Program-made: the position numbers and the translations under genes
In this document: one piece after another, positions 5,304 to 13,737 of the stretch
Layout: every line of letters begins with the position of its first letter
Numbering within the stretch: position 1 is the first letter of the stretch
From: Treponema sp.
GTDB lineage: Bacteria; Spirochaetota; Spirochaetia; Treponematales; Breznakiellaceae
Assembly: GCA_031266075.1 (NCBI GenBank)
Contig: JAISBS010000110.1
Span: 1 to 62,930 of the forward strand
Length of the DNA stretch: 62,930 nt
Direction of reading: 5' to 3'
The notes under the pieces: model-generated
What the model saw: only the letters and a program-made list of their open reading frames with translations
What the model was told of the DNA's origin: nothing
The model's database searches: none

Positions 5304-8300
5304 TCATCCCGCCAGGGCCGCCAGTTTCTCCCGGATAAATTCGCTTTTTTCTTTCAGGCCGATGTTCCCGGCGGCCAGGATCAGCACATTGGGCGCTTTG
5401 GGATCCAGCTTCACCTTGCCGGAAGATTCCATCATCAGCCTGACCAGCCGGTCTACCTTCACCCGGGAAACTTTCTCCAGTTCCACCCGCACCAGCCCGC
5501 CCCGTTCCCGGAGGGACGAGACGGCAATTTTCCGGCAGATGATCCGGATCTCCGCCAGGGCCAGGAGCGAGGCCGCCTCGTCCGGCGGTGGGCCGAAGCG
5601 GTCCAGGAGTTCGGCGTAGACCCGCTCCAGGTCTTCCGTATCCCGCACCGAGGCGATCTTTTTGTAGATTTCCATTTTTTCCTGGGGGGAGTCAATATAC
5701 GTGTCGGGGATGAAGCCTGAGTATTCCAGTTCCAGCAGGGTTTCGGTCTCCGCCTCGTACTGGCTGTCCTCCAGCCGCTTCACCGCCTCGTCCAGCATCC
5801 TGAGGTAGAGGTCGAAGCCCACCGAATAAATGTCCCCCGATTGTTCCCGGCCCAGCAGGTTCCCCGCCCCCCGGATCTCCATGTCCTTCATGGCGATTTT
5901 GAAGCCCGATCCCAATTCGGTAAAATCGGAAATAACCTGGAGCCGCTTCATGGCCACTTCGGAGAGGGCTTTGTCCCTGGGGTAAAAGAGGTATGCGTAG
6001 GCCACCCGGTCGGAACGGCCCACCCGGCCCCGGAGCTGGTAGAGCTGCGAAACGCCATACATGTCCGCCCGGTCGATGATGATCGTATTGTCGTTGGGAA
6101 TATCAATGCCGTTTTCGATAATCGTGGTGGACACCAGGACGTGAAAGCCCCCGTGGATAAAGCGGTGCATCACATCTTCAAGCTCATGGGCGCTCATCTG
6201 GCCGTGGGCGGTTTCCACCAGCATCTCCGGCACGAGCCGTTCAATCTGCATCCGGGTTTCCCGGAGACTTTCCACCCGGTTATGGAGGAAGAATATCTGC
6301 CCGCCCCGCTCCACCTCCCGCCGGATCGCCTGGGCCAGCCGCTCCTCGTTAAACTCGTCGATAACGGTTTCAATGGGATGCCGGTTCTGGGGCGCAGTGG
6401 CCAAAAGGCTCATGTCCCGGATTTTGAGGAGGCTCATGTGGAGAGTCCGGGGGATGGGGGTGGCGCTCAGGGTAAGGCAGTCCACATTGTTTTTCAGTTC
6501 CTTGAGCCGCTCCTTGTCCTTTACCCCGAACCGCTGTTCCTCATCGATCACCATGAGCCCCAGGTTTCTGAACATCACATCCTTCTGGATGATCCGGTGG
6601 GTCCCCACCAGTAAATCGACCTGGCCGTTTTTTACTTCTTCGAGAATTTTTTTCGCCCGCCGCTGATCCACGAAACGGGAGAGCATGGCAAGCCGGACGG
6701 GGAACTGGGAGAATCGTTCCTGAAAATTTTCATAATGTTGCTCCGCCAGGATCGTAGTGGGGGCCAGAAAAGCCGCCTGCTTCCCCCCCATGATCGCCTT
6801 GAAGCAGGCCCGGACCGCCACTTCGGTTTTGCCAAAACCCACGTCCCCGCAGACCAGCCGGTCCATGGGGTGGGAGCTTTCCATGTCGGCCTTGATCTCC
6901 TCCACGCAGCGGAGCTGATCCCCGGTTTCCTCAAAGGGGAAGCTGGCCTCGAACATGGTCTGCCATTCGGTGTCGCCGGGAAAGGCAAAGCCCTGGGCTT
7001 TTTTCCGTTTGGAGTACAGTTCGATAAGCCGCTCCGCGATGTCTTCCACGGATTTTTTCACCCGGCCCTTCCGGTTCTCCCAGCTTTTGGAACCCAGCTT
7101 GTCCATCCGGGGCGGCGCTCCCTCATTCCCGATATACCGTTGTACCAGATTCACCTGTTCAATGGGAACAAAGACCATCTCTTCTCCCAGGTATTCCAGC
7201 TTCACATAATCCCGCTCATGCCCCAGGGCCTTGACCCGCTCGATTCCCTTGAAGAGGCCAATCCCGTAATGCACATGAACCACGTAATCCCCGGGGTTGA
7301 GTTCCACAAAGGTGTCGATGGCCGCGCTCCGCACGGTTTTCAGCGACCGCGGGGGCCGTTTTCGCCGCCCGAAAATTTCGTTTTCCTGAATCACCAGGAC
7401 TTTGATTTCCGGCAAGGAAAACCCCGCGGAAAGAGGAGCCGCTATCACCGATACCTCGTTCTCGCTCTCCCGTAAAAGTTCCTGAATCCGGCCAGCCTGG
7501 ACTTCCGACTCGGCGGCCACCACGATGTGCCAGCCCTGGGCGGTGAGGGCGGTGAATTCTTCCCGGAGGTAGGTAATGTTGCCGAAAAAGCTCCGGGGGG
7601 GATCGCAGCTGATGTTGATCCGGTGGGCGTCTTCCTCGCCCTGGCCCTTAATCGTACGGAAAGAAACCCGCCGTTTTGGGATCGACATCAGCCCGGCGAA
7701 ATTGAGGAGCAGCCGTTCGGGACGGGGGACTTCCCGTTCCCGGCGGGCTTTGGCGTAGAGGCTCCGGTATTCCCGGTCCAGGCTTTCCTGGGCGTTTTCC
7801 AGCCGCTCCCGGTCCAGGTAGATCACCGTCCCGCCGTCCCCCAGATAATCCATCAGGACGGCGGGCTTTTCAAAGGCCAGGGGGAAGAGCAGTTCCTCGC
7901 CGGGGATCATGCGGCGGCTGATCAGGTCTTCGATAATGACCCGGCCATTTTCAGCGAATTCGTCAAGGGCTTCCAGATTTTTACTCAAGGCGTCGATCCG
8001 GTCGTCGGTCCAGACCAGTTCCCGGAGGGGCCGGATCAAAAGTTCGGAAACCTTTTCAAGGCCGCTCTGATCCAGGGGGTCGAAGCGTTTAATCGACTCC
8101 ACCCGGTCAAAATCAAAGAGAATCCGGTATGCGTCGTCATCGCCCCCCATAAGGATGTCCAGCACCTCTCCCCGGAGGGCGAATTCCCCGTGAACCTGAA
8201 CCCTGGGCGTCCGGGTATAACCGTATTGGATCAGGGTTTTAGCCAGGGCCGCCGTATCAATGGCCCCGCCGGGCTTCACCGTTATCAGGAGCTTTTTGAC

Positions 8301-8711
8301 ATAATCCGGGGGCGGCAGGGGGCTCAGAAAGGCCCGTTCCGGCACAATCACCACCTCCGGCCTCCCCAGGGCCAGGCCGCTCAGGACCCGGCTCCGGTCG
8401 CCGAACACCGCCGAGAGGGGGGGCATTTCCCGGTACGGCAGGGCCCCCCACCAGGGAAGCAGTTCCACAGGAACGCCGGTGTTCCGCAGATCCAGGACCA
8501 GATCCGCCGCCTCCCCATCCGAGGGGGCCACGGCGAGGAAAAGCCCCGGCCTGGCCCGGTACAGGGCGGCGATCAGCAGGGCCCCAAAGGACCCCTCGGC
8601 CCCTTCGATTTCCAGGGGAAATTTTCCTCCCCGAAAGGCGGAAGCGCAGGCCGAGACGGAAGGTGAAGCTTCAATTCCCGAAAGGAAGGCAGGAAAGGAT
8701 AAGGTATTCAT
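5304..8711 (-). CDS. mfd: Transcription-repair coupling factor Mfd
   Basis: At 1135 residues this is full length. Mfd is an ATP-dependent DNA translocase that removes stalled RNA polymerase and recruits UvrA. The UvrB-homology N-terminus (about 1-350) is followed by the CarD-like RNA-polymerase-interacting domain (LNPGDYVVHVHYGIG, about 470). RecG-like helicase motifs follow: GDVGFGKTE (about 625), DEEQRFG (about 722) and SATPIPRT, then QLRGRVGRS and a C-terminal D7-type region. The start ATG at 8711 has only a weak ribosome site. The upstream intergenic region is shared with a divergent gene and contains dyad sequences. Confidence 0.97.
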   Translation of the reverse strand: MNTLSFPAFLSGIEASPSVSACASAFRGGKFPLEIEGAEGSFGALLIAALYRARPGLFLAVAPSDGEAADLVLDLRNTGVPVELLPWWGALPYREMPPLSAVFGDRSRVLSGLALGRPEVVIVPERAFLSPLPPPDYVKKLLITVKPGGAIDTAALAKTLIQYGYTRTPRVQVHGEFALRGEVLDILMGGDDDAYRILFDFDRVESIKRFDPLDQSGLEKVSELLIRPLRELVWTDDRIDALSKNLEALDEFAENGRVIIEDLISRRMIPGEELLFPLAFEKPAVLMDYLGDGGTVIYLDRERLENAQESLDREYRSLYAKARREREVPRPERLLLNFAGLMSIPKRRVSFRTIKGQGEEDAHRINISCDPPRSFFGNITYLREEFTALTAQGWHIVVAAESEVQAGRIQELLRESENEVSVIAAPLSAGFSLPEIKVLVIQENEIFGRRKRPPRSLKTVRSAAIDTFVELNPGDYVVHVHYGIGLFKGIERVKALGHERDYVKLEYLGEEMVFVPIEQVNLVQRYIGNEGAPPRMDKLGSKSWENRKGRVKKSVEDIAERLIELYSKRKKAQGFAFPGDTEWQTMFEASFPFEETGDQLRCVEEIKADMESSHPMDRLVCGDVGFGKTEVAVRACFKAIMGGKQAAFLAPTTILAEQHYENFQERFSQFPVRLAMLSRFVDQRRAKKILEEVKNGQVDLLVGTHRIIQKDVMFRNLGLMVIDEEQRFGVKDKERLKELKNNVDCLTLSATPIPRTLHMSLLKIRDMSLLATAPQNRHPIETVIDEFNEERLAQAIRREVERGGQIFFLHNRVESLRETRMQIERLVPEMLVETAHGQMSAHELEDVMHRFIHGGFHVLVSTTIIENGIDIPNDNTIIIDRADMYGVSQLYQLRGRVGRSDRVAYAYLFYPRDKALSEVAMKRLQVISDFTELGSGFKIAMKDMEIRGAGNLLGREQSGDIYSVGFDLYLRMLDEAVKRLEDSQYEAETETLLELEYSGFIPDTYIDSPQEKMEIYKKIASVRDTEDLERVYAELLDRFGPPPDEAASLLALAEIRIICRKIAVSSLRERGGLVRVELEKVSRVKVDRLVRLMMESSGKVKLDPKAPNVLILAAGNIGLKEKSEFIREKLAALAG

Positions 8712-8761
8712 GTTGATCTACCGATTACTATAGTGTAGGTGTATCTTTTTTTAAATAGAGA

Positions 8762-8793
8762 CTGTCCATATTATGGAGACACATTATGGACAG
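8762..8793. promoter_or_regulatory. Nested dyad between mfd and the divergent secreted-protein gene
   Basis: CTGTCCATA (8762-8770) pairs with TATGGACAG (8785-8793), and a second palindrome CCATATTATGG (8767-8777) overlaps the left arm. The site sits 51 bases upstream of the mfd ATG and 67 bases before the GTG at 8860, where a regulator of both genes could bind. No known operator matches. Confidence 0.4.
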
Positions 8794-8859
8794 ACACAAA
8801 ATAGACCGGGAGACGCGGCGCGCCGCTGCGGCGGGCGTTTTCCGGTGAGGAGTTCCGCC

Positions 8860-9867
8860 GTGAAATCTAAGACAACCATGATCCTCCGGGCCGCCCCGGC
8901 GTTGCTGGCTCTTTTTTGGGGGCTGACCCCGCTGCCGCCCGCAGAAGCCGCGGAAGAGCCCCCGGAGCCGGGAAGCGTCTCTTTCAACATCCGGTATTTT
9001 GACAAGCGGGTTTACTTTGTGGAGACCGATCCCGTTTATGTACAGATAACCATCGCCAACAACAGTCCCGCAGCTTACCGCTTCAAACTGGCGGACGAGC
9101 GGGCCTTTTCCGTGGATTTTGACATCAGAACCATGAACAACCGGCCCCTGGACGCCGCCGATACCCTGATCCGCAAGCGCACCGCCAGTCGGCAGGTTTT
9201 TTTCCGGGAAATCCTTGTGGAAAGCGGGGAATCCTTTTCCTTTGTGGAGGACCTCCGGGACTATGTGAACCTTTCCCGGCCCGGCTCCTACATCGTGCAG
9301 GCCAGGGTCTACCCGGAACTGTACCGTTCCGATGCCGCGCCCACGGCGGCGCGGATGCTTCAATCAAACCGCCTGAACCTGAACCTCCGGGCCGCTTCGA
9401 TCCCCGGTCCTGATGGCGTCCCCCTGGCCATGGACGTGGAAACCAACGCGATCCTGGCCCGGGAAAAACTCGCCCCCGACGAAGTGGTATCATACCTCCT
9501 TTCCGCCCGGCAAAAAACCCAGTGGGAAAAATTTTTCCTCTACCTGGATCTGGAAGCCATGATTTCCCGCGACCCCGTCCTTAAACGGCAGTGGCTGGCC
9601 GAAGGGGAAGAAGGCCGCCGCCGGATACTGGAACGCTACCGCCGGGAACTGGAAAGCGCTGTTACCGACGGCGACATCGCCACCATCCCCACGGATTTCA
9701 CCATTGAACGGACGGAGTACAACAATCTGGAAGGAACCGTTACGGCACTGGAAGAATTCAAAACCGGGAATTATACTGAAAGAAAGCGGTATACCTATTA
9801 CCTGCAGCGAAAAGATGATATTTGGACGGTTGTTGATTACTCGGTAGTCAACCTGGGAACCAAATGA
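8860..9867 (+). CDS. Secreted spirochaete protein of unknown function
   Basis: A 335-residue exported protein. The GTG at 8860 is preferred because GTGAGGAG lies 8-15 bases upstream and the protein then starts with a normal signal peptide (hydrophobic core APALLALFWGLTPL, cleavage near PAEAAEE). The mature part opens with a beta-rich domain (about 35-165) like an Ig-type fold, continues with a charged helical region, and ends in an alpha+beta domain (about 255-335) that could be SnoaL/NTF2-like. These domain readings are inference. Its stop overlaps the start of the PilZ-protein gene by 4 bases (ATGA), so the two are co-translated. Confidence 0.75.
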   Translation: MKSKTTMILRAAPALLALFWGLTPLPPAEAAEEPPEPGSVSFNIRYFDKRVYFVETDPVYVQITIANNSPAAYRFKLADERAFSVDFDIRTMNNRPLDAADTLIRKRTASRQVFFREILVESGESFSFVEDLRDYVNLSRPGSYIVQARVYPELYRSDAAPTAARMLQSNRLNLNLRAASIPGPDGVPLAMDVETNAILAREKLAPDEVVSYLLSARQKTQWEKFFLYLDLEAMISRDPVLKRQWLAEGEEGRRRILERYRRELESAVTDGDIATIPTDFTIERTEYNNLEGTVTALEEFKTGNYTERKRYTYYLQRKDDIWTVVDYSVVNLGTK

Positions 9868-10604
9868 AGTTATTGCTGATCCTTGGTTCCGATGAAAGCG
9901 GCGAACTTGTTTCCCGCTACACGGAACCCCTGGGATTTGAACTTATCCGCTACCGGCATGTCCTCAAGGCCATGGACAATGTGGAAGAAATAGACCCCGC
10001 GGCGATCATCATCAGCGCCAGGGACTTCCCCCGGCACTGGAAGATTCTGGTCCAGTTTGTCAGGAGCCAGCGTCCCAAAGAAGCCTGCCCCATCATCATT
10101 CTCAAGGGGGAAAAATTCCCTTTGGAAGAAAGTTCCCAGGCTTTTTTTCTGGGGGTCAGCGGCATTATCGCCGAAGCCCTGGAAGATCCGGAAGAAATAG
10201 ACCGGTTCCAGGGCATCCTGAGCCGGTACATTCCGGTGGAAGAAAAACGGAAACCCCGTTTCCGCCAGACTGGAACAGAAAAACGCTTTGGCCTATTTAT
10301 CGTCAACCCTGTTGACGGAACTCTCATCTTTGGAGAAGTAAAAAACGTCTCCGCGGCGGGCCTTTCGTTTCTTCCCGTAAACCCCGCCATGACCAGAGGC
10401 CTGAGTCTCCAGATGGAACTGCCCGAATGCAGCCTCCGGGCCGGGGATACGATCCTTTCCCCGGTCTGCCGCATGGCCGGCGGGAACCGGATCATTTCCC
10501 TGGACTTTGATTCCTTTCCGGAGGGCGAACAGGCGGTTCTGGACGAATACCTGGGAACCCCGCCGGAAGTACGGGATAAAAATGACCCGCAAACCGGCGG
10601 TTGA
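9864..10604 (+). CDS. Receiver-like plus PilZ-domain protein
   Basis: A 246-residue cytoplasmic protein. Residues 1-122 have the alternating strand-helix pattern of a response-regulator receiver fold (LLLILGSDESGELV, AIIISARD, CPIIILKG). A C-terminal PilZ domain (about 128-232) shows an Arg-rich start (RKPRFR, 129-134) and NVSAAG at 161-166, the (D/N)xSxxG part of the cyclic-di-GMP motif. It is probably a c-di-GMP effector acting on motility or envelope. ATG overlaps the upstream stop by 4 bases. The receiver half is divergent, so phosphorylation is uncertain. Confidence 0.75.
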   Translation: MKLLLILGSDESGELVSRYTEPLGFELIRYRHVLKAMDNVEEIDPAAIIISARDFPRHWKILVQFVRSQRPKEACPIIILKGEKFPLEESSQAFFLGVSGIIAEALEDPEEIDRFQGILSRYIPVEEKRKPRFRQTGTEKRFGLFIVNPVDGTLIFGEVKNVSAAGLSFLPVNPAMTRGLSLQMELPECSLRAGDTILSPVCRMAGGNRIISLDFDSFPEGEQAVLDEYLGTPPEVRDKNDPQTGG

Positions 10605-10651
10605 CCGATACCCCGCCACGAACCGGAGCTCGAGTTATCGAACAGTCCATT

Positions 10652-10690
10652 GAGGCTGTTCCAAAACTTCAGTTTTTGAACAAATCGATC
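10652..10690. repeat. Dispersed hairpin repeat (GCTGTTCCAAAACTTCAGTTTTTGAAC family)
   Basis: A short hairpin in which TTCCAAAACT pairs imperfectly with AGTTTTTGAA around TC. A close relative is at 59089-59127, and related tails occur near 47820-47850 and 50105-50140. It is intergenic, after the PilZ gene, and could serve as a weak terminator. Confidence 0.5.
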
Positions 10691-10748
10691 CATTGACTTT
10701 TGACAGGGAACCATGCTACTTTTATACGGCGCGGACCGGCCGGTTGGC

Positions 10749-10777
10749 GGACGATTAACTCTGCGGGGGAGCGCTAT
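10749..10777 (+). pseudogene. Partial 5'-half copy of the tRNA-Val gene
   Basis: The stretch GGACGATTAACTCTGCGGGG with its continuation to 10777 aligns with the acceptor strand and D-arm of the intact tRNA-Val 60 bases downstream (GGCGATTAACTCAGTGGGAG and onwards) with few mismatches. No anticodon arm or 3' half follows, so it is a remnant or duplicated 5' half, not a functional gene. Confidence 0.45.
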
Positions 10778-10909
10778 GGTTCGGCATTTTTCTGTGCATG
10801 ATTGGTGGGCGATTAACTCAGTGGGAGAGTGCTACCTTCACACGGTAGAAGTCACTGGTTCAAATCCAGTATCGCCCACCAATCATGTATATACCGGAAA
10901 AGCCGAACC
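10778..10909. repeat. Long inverted repeat enclosing tRNA-Val
   Basis: Outside the tRNA, CATGATTGGT (10797-10806) is perfectly complementary to ACCAATCATG (10878-10887), extending the acceptor stem by 10 bp. Further out GGTTCGGC (10778-10785) pairs with GCCGAACC (10902-10909). The precursor could fold into one long rod with the tRNA at its tip. Confidence 0.7.
10807..10881 (+). tRNA. tRNA-Val (anticodon CAC)
   Basis: A complete cloverleaf: acceptor GGGCGAT (10807-10813) with ATCGCCC (10871-10877), D-arm ACTC...GAGT, anticodon stem CTACC/GGTAG around loop TTCACAC (anticodon CAC, reading GUG), and T-arm ACTGG-TTCAAAT-CCAGT. The discriminator is A and CCA is encoded (10879-10881). It stands alone between the PilZ gene and the MFS gene, embedded in a long inverted repeat. 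Confidence 0.95.
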
Positions 10910-11035
10910 TAATCACCGGGGCCCCGTACCGGTACGCGAAGCGTGTCTCATCGACACTGCTCCGGTGTCATCCCTTGACCGGTTTTTGGCGTAGACCCGC
11001 AATGTTGGCGCGCTTCAGTGAGGGGGAGGCTGGTC

Positions 11036-12364
11036 ATGGCTGACGCTAAACCGGCCAAAGACGGGTTCCGAACATACGCGGGACTTACCTTCCTCATCGG
11101 CTTTGGGTTCTTCACCATGGGACTCATGGACCCCCTCTACGATACCTATGTGCCGCTGTTTCTGGGGCGGTATATTGATTCCAAAACAGCAATTGGGGGC
11201 GTCATGACCCTGGACAATGTACTCCAGTTGCTGCTCATCCCCTTTATTTCCGTATGGTCCGACCGGACCCGGACCCGGATAGGCCGCCGTATGCCGTTTA
11301 TCGTGGTGATGCTCCCCATTTCCGCGGCGCTGTTCAGTTTGATCCCCCCGCTGGCGGCATTTTCCCTTCCGGCGTTGATCGGAATTATTTTCCTGTTTAA
11401 CATCTTCAAAACCTCAGTCCGGGGGCCGGTGGTGGCCCTGATGCCCGACACGATCCCCGGCGATTACCGCTCCGAGGCAAACGGGGTTATCAACATGATG
11501 GGCGGTATCGGGCTTACGGTCAGCACGCTGATTCTGGCCCGGTTCATGGTCATCCGGGAGAGCCTGCCCTTCAATATCGCCTCTGGCGGGATCCTGCTTG
11601 CGGTGCTGGTGCTGTTGATCTTTGTCCGGGAAAGACTGCCGGAAAAACAGGAAGAGACGGAAGAAAAAATTTCGGTCTGGACTTCGGTGAAGCAGGTGTT
11701 TGCCCCCAAAAGAACGGAAGGGGAACCGGAACGGGATTCCAGCGTGATCCGGATTCTGATTTCCCTGTTTCTTTGGTTCACCGCCTACGAGGGGGCCAAG
11801 CCTTTTTTGAGCCTTTTTCTGGTGGAAGTCATGGGAGCCGCTCCGGGAAGCGCCGCCCAGCCCCAGGGGGTAGCGGGCCTTGCCAGCGTGATCATGGCGG
11901 TTCCGGCGGGGTACCTGGCCCACAGGCTGGGGCGGCGCCGGTTTATCCGGCTGAGCCTGTCTCTCTTGGCCCTGGTTCTGTTTCTGATCCCCATAAGCGG
12001 CCTTATCGCCCCCCGGGCCGGGCTGGGGCCGGCGGGGGCGCTGGTGATTTTTTTGGCCCTCATGTTCCTTTACGGCGCGGTCTGGATTGGGGTGGTGGTA
12101 AATTCCTTCCCCATGCTCTGGCAGATGGCGAGTTTCGGTACCATGGGGATCTACACGGGGCTTTACTATCTGTTCAGCCAAAGCGCCGCCATTCTGGCGC
12201 CCCCCATAACCGGGGCGATCATCGACCTGGCCGGTTTTTGGGGAATTTTTATCTTCGGCGGCCTCTGTATGCTGGGGGCCTGGTTCGTTATGGGCGGCGT
12301 AAAAGCCGGTGAGCCCCGGGAAAAGCAGCCCCTCGTTTCAAAAAATAACCGAAGGGTTGCCTGA
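11036..12364 (+). CDS. MFS / sugar-cation symporter-like transporter
   Basis: A 442-residue inner-membrane protein with about 12 hydrophobic segments. The ATG at 11036 is preferred: GGGGGAGG lies about 8 bases before it, whereas the GTG at 11018 precedes that site. DRTRTRIGRR at 76-85 matches the loop 2-3 motif of the major facilitator superfamily. The overall look (GRRMPFIVVMLPISA, GVINMMGGIGLTVSTLI) is nearest to the glycoside-pentoside-hexuronide and SLC45-like sugar:cation symporters. Substrate unknown. It is monocistronic; a small heat-shock gene follows after 139 bases. Confidence 0.85.
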   Translation: MADAKPAKDGFRTYAGLTFLIGFGFFTMGLMDPLYDTYVPLFLGRYIDSKTAIGGVMTLDNVLQLLLIPFISVWSDRTRTRIGRRMPFIVVMLPISAALFSLIPPLAAFSLPALIGIIFLFNIFKTSVRGPVVALMPDTIPGDYRSEANGVINMMGGIGLTVSTLILARFMVIRESLPFNIASGGILLAVLVLLIFVRERLPEKQEETEEKISVWTSVKQVFAPKRTEGEPERDSSVIRILISLFLWFTAYEGAKPFLSLFLVEVMGAAPGSAAQPQGVAGLASVIMAVPAGYLAHRLGRRRFIRLSLSLLALVLFLIPISGLIAPRAGLGPAGALVIFLALMFLYGAVWIGVVVNSFPMLWQMASFGTMGIYTGLYYLFSQSAAILAPPITGAIIDLAGFWGIFIFGGLCMLGAWFVMGGVKAGEPREKQPLVSKNNRRVA

Positions 12365-12503
12365 TCCGGGGAAAAGGGATATATTGTAAAGAGGGGTTTT
12401 CCCCCCGGGGCCGCTCGTATGAGGGTCCCATCCAGGCCGGGCCGAAAGGACGGCAGGCGTCCGGTACGGACGCGCGTACCTGCGGGTATGAAAGGAGCCT
12501 TAT

Positions 12504-13106
12504 ATGAAAGGCGCACGAGGTTACATGGATCTGGGCAGCATTTTTGACGAAATTTTTGAAGCGGCCCAGGATTTCAAGGACGAGATTCACCGGAATTTTC
12601 AGCAATACGGCGGCGGGATAGACCCGGAAGGCTGCGGCAGGGGAGGGCGCTTTGGGCCCGGCGGCGTCTTCGGGAAGAATTTTTTCGACGAAAACACCGA
12701 TTTTTATCCCAACTATTCCTACCCTCCCATGAACGTCTACATGACCGCCGACCGGAGCATGGTGTTTGAATTCGCCCTGGCCGGTTTTGACGAAAAGGAC
12801 ATCAGCCTGTCTTTTCAGGGAGACTATATGGTCTTCTCCGCCAGGATGGCGGAAAAAACCGGGGAGGAAGGAACCGGGGAGGAACCGGCGAACCCCCGGC
12901 CAGAGGACAATGTGCGGTATTTCAAACGCCGCCTTAAGATGAAAGACATTGAAAAACAAAAGTACTATGTCCCTCTGGACAAATACGCCCAGGATCAGGT
13001 CAAGGCGGTCTACAAAAACGGCATCCTCAAGGTGCGGGTGCCCCCCAAGGATGAGCCGGATCAAAACGACGGGATCAAAATCGAGATCGTCAAAGAAGGG
13101 GTTTAG
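12504..13106 (+). CDS. Hsp20/alpha-crystallin family small heat-shock protein
   Basis: A 200-residue ATP-independent holdase chaperone. A Gly/Phe-rich N-terminal region (1-72) precedes the alpha-crystallin domain at about 75-181, with VFEFALAGFDEKDISLSF (87-104) and the NGILKVRVP stretch at 172-180. A Glu/Gly-rich insertion at about 118-135 replaces the usual short loop. No I-x-I anchor is obvious in the C-terminal tail. GAAAGGAG precedes the ATG. A GC-rich hairpin right after the stop ends transcription. No CIRCE-type operator was seen upstream. Confidence 0.9.
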   Translation: MKGARGYMDLGSIFDEIFEAAQDFKDEIHRNFQQYGGGIDPEGCGRGGRFGPGGVFGKNFFDENTDFYPNYSYPPMNVYMTADRSMVFEFALAGFDEKDISLSFQGDYMVFSARMAEKTGEEGTGEEPANPRPEDNVRYFKRRLKMKDIEKQKYYVPLDKYAQDQVKAVYKNGILKVRVPPKDEPDQNDGIKIEIVKEGV

Positions 13107-13110
13107 AAAA

Positions 13111-13138
13111 CCGCCCCGGCGCCGAAACGCCGGGGCGG
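13111..13138. terminator. Bidirectional hairpin terminator
   Basis: CCGCCCCGGCG (13111-13121) and CGCCGGGGCGG (13128-13138) form an 11-bp perfect stem with a 6-base loop. It lies between convergent genes; the minus strand continues GTTTTC, giving a short T-tract for the DinB-like gene. Confidence 0.8.
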
Positions 13139-13147
13139 CTTGGTTCG

Positions 13148-13681
13148 TCAGGGCCGCAAAAACTGAACGTTGATCCCCGAGTAGTCGTTGTCAATTTTCA
13201 GTTCGTCCAGAATCTGGGAAATCTGCCCCCGGTGATGGACGCCGTGGGCGTTCAGATTGTGCAACAGAAAATGAAGGGGAACCGAGCCGGGGTTCCCCCC
13301 GTACCAGCCGAGTTTTACCGGGGCCCGGAAGTCGTCGTCCGCCAGCAGGCCGGCAAAATCTTCAAGCATCCTGTCAAGACTTTCCCGGGCGGCGCCCAAG
13401 TCGTTCCACTGGGCTTCGCTCAGGCGGTCTTTGGGCAGGATGATGCCCTCCAGCGGGGCCAGCGTTTTCTGAACCTGGTCCCGGTCCGGCAGGGCGCTCC
13501 TGAACATCCCCAGGAAAAAACTGGTTCCCCCCAAAATATGCCGGAACAGGCTCGAGAGGCTTCCGTAGTAGCTGCTCCGGTCTGTTTCCCGGTCTTCGTT
13601 GGACATACCCGTCAAGAGCGAATAGACTTTTTGATTCGCCTCCCGGTTGTATCGCGCCCACAATAAAAATACGTCTTTCAT
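13148..13681 (-). CDS. DinB-family protein (putative metal-dependent enzyme)
   Basis: A 177-residue four-helix-bundle protein of the DinB/YfiT type. The probable metal ligands are His48 (SLFRHILGG) and the cluster HNLNAHGVHHRGQI at 141-154, which carries the typical H-x3-H of this superfamily. Members include thiol transferases acting with bacillithiol or mycothiol and many of unknown role; nothing here identifies the substrate. It is a single gene convergent with hsp20, with the hydrogenase operon ending 57 bases upstream. Confidence 0.8.
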   Translation of the reverse strand: MKDVFLLWARYNREANQKVYSLLTGMSNEDRETDRSSYYGSLSSLFRHILGGTSFFLGMFRSALPDRDQVQKTLAPLEGIILPKDRLSEAQWNDLGAARESLDRMLEDFAGLLADDDFRAPVKLGWYGGNPGSVPLHFLLHNLNAHGVHHRGQISQILDELKIDNDYSGINVQFLRP

Positions 13682-13737
13682 GCCGTAGCCTCCTTCGCCC
13701 GCATAACACGGGCAAGACTGTTCCGTGTTCCGGGCTC

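Noticed and set aside
10713-10994. A 93-codon frame spanning the tRNA-Val gene
   Set aside because: It runs through the tRNA and its inverted repeat; no ribosome site and no protein-like composition.
12365-12503. A small structured RNA between the MFS and Hsp20 genes
   Set aside because: GC-rich stems are present, but no SRP, 6S or riboswitch signature could be recognised, and such stems are common in this genome.
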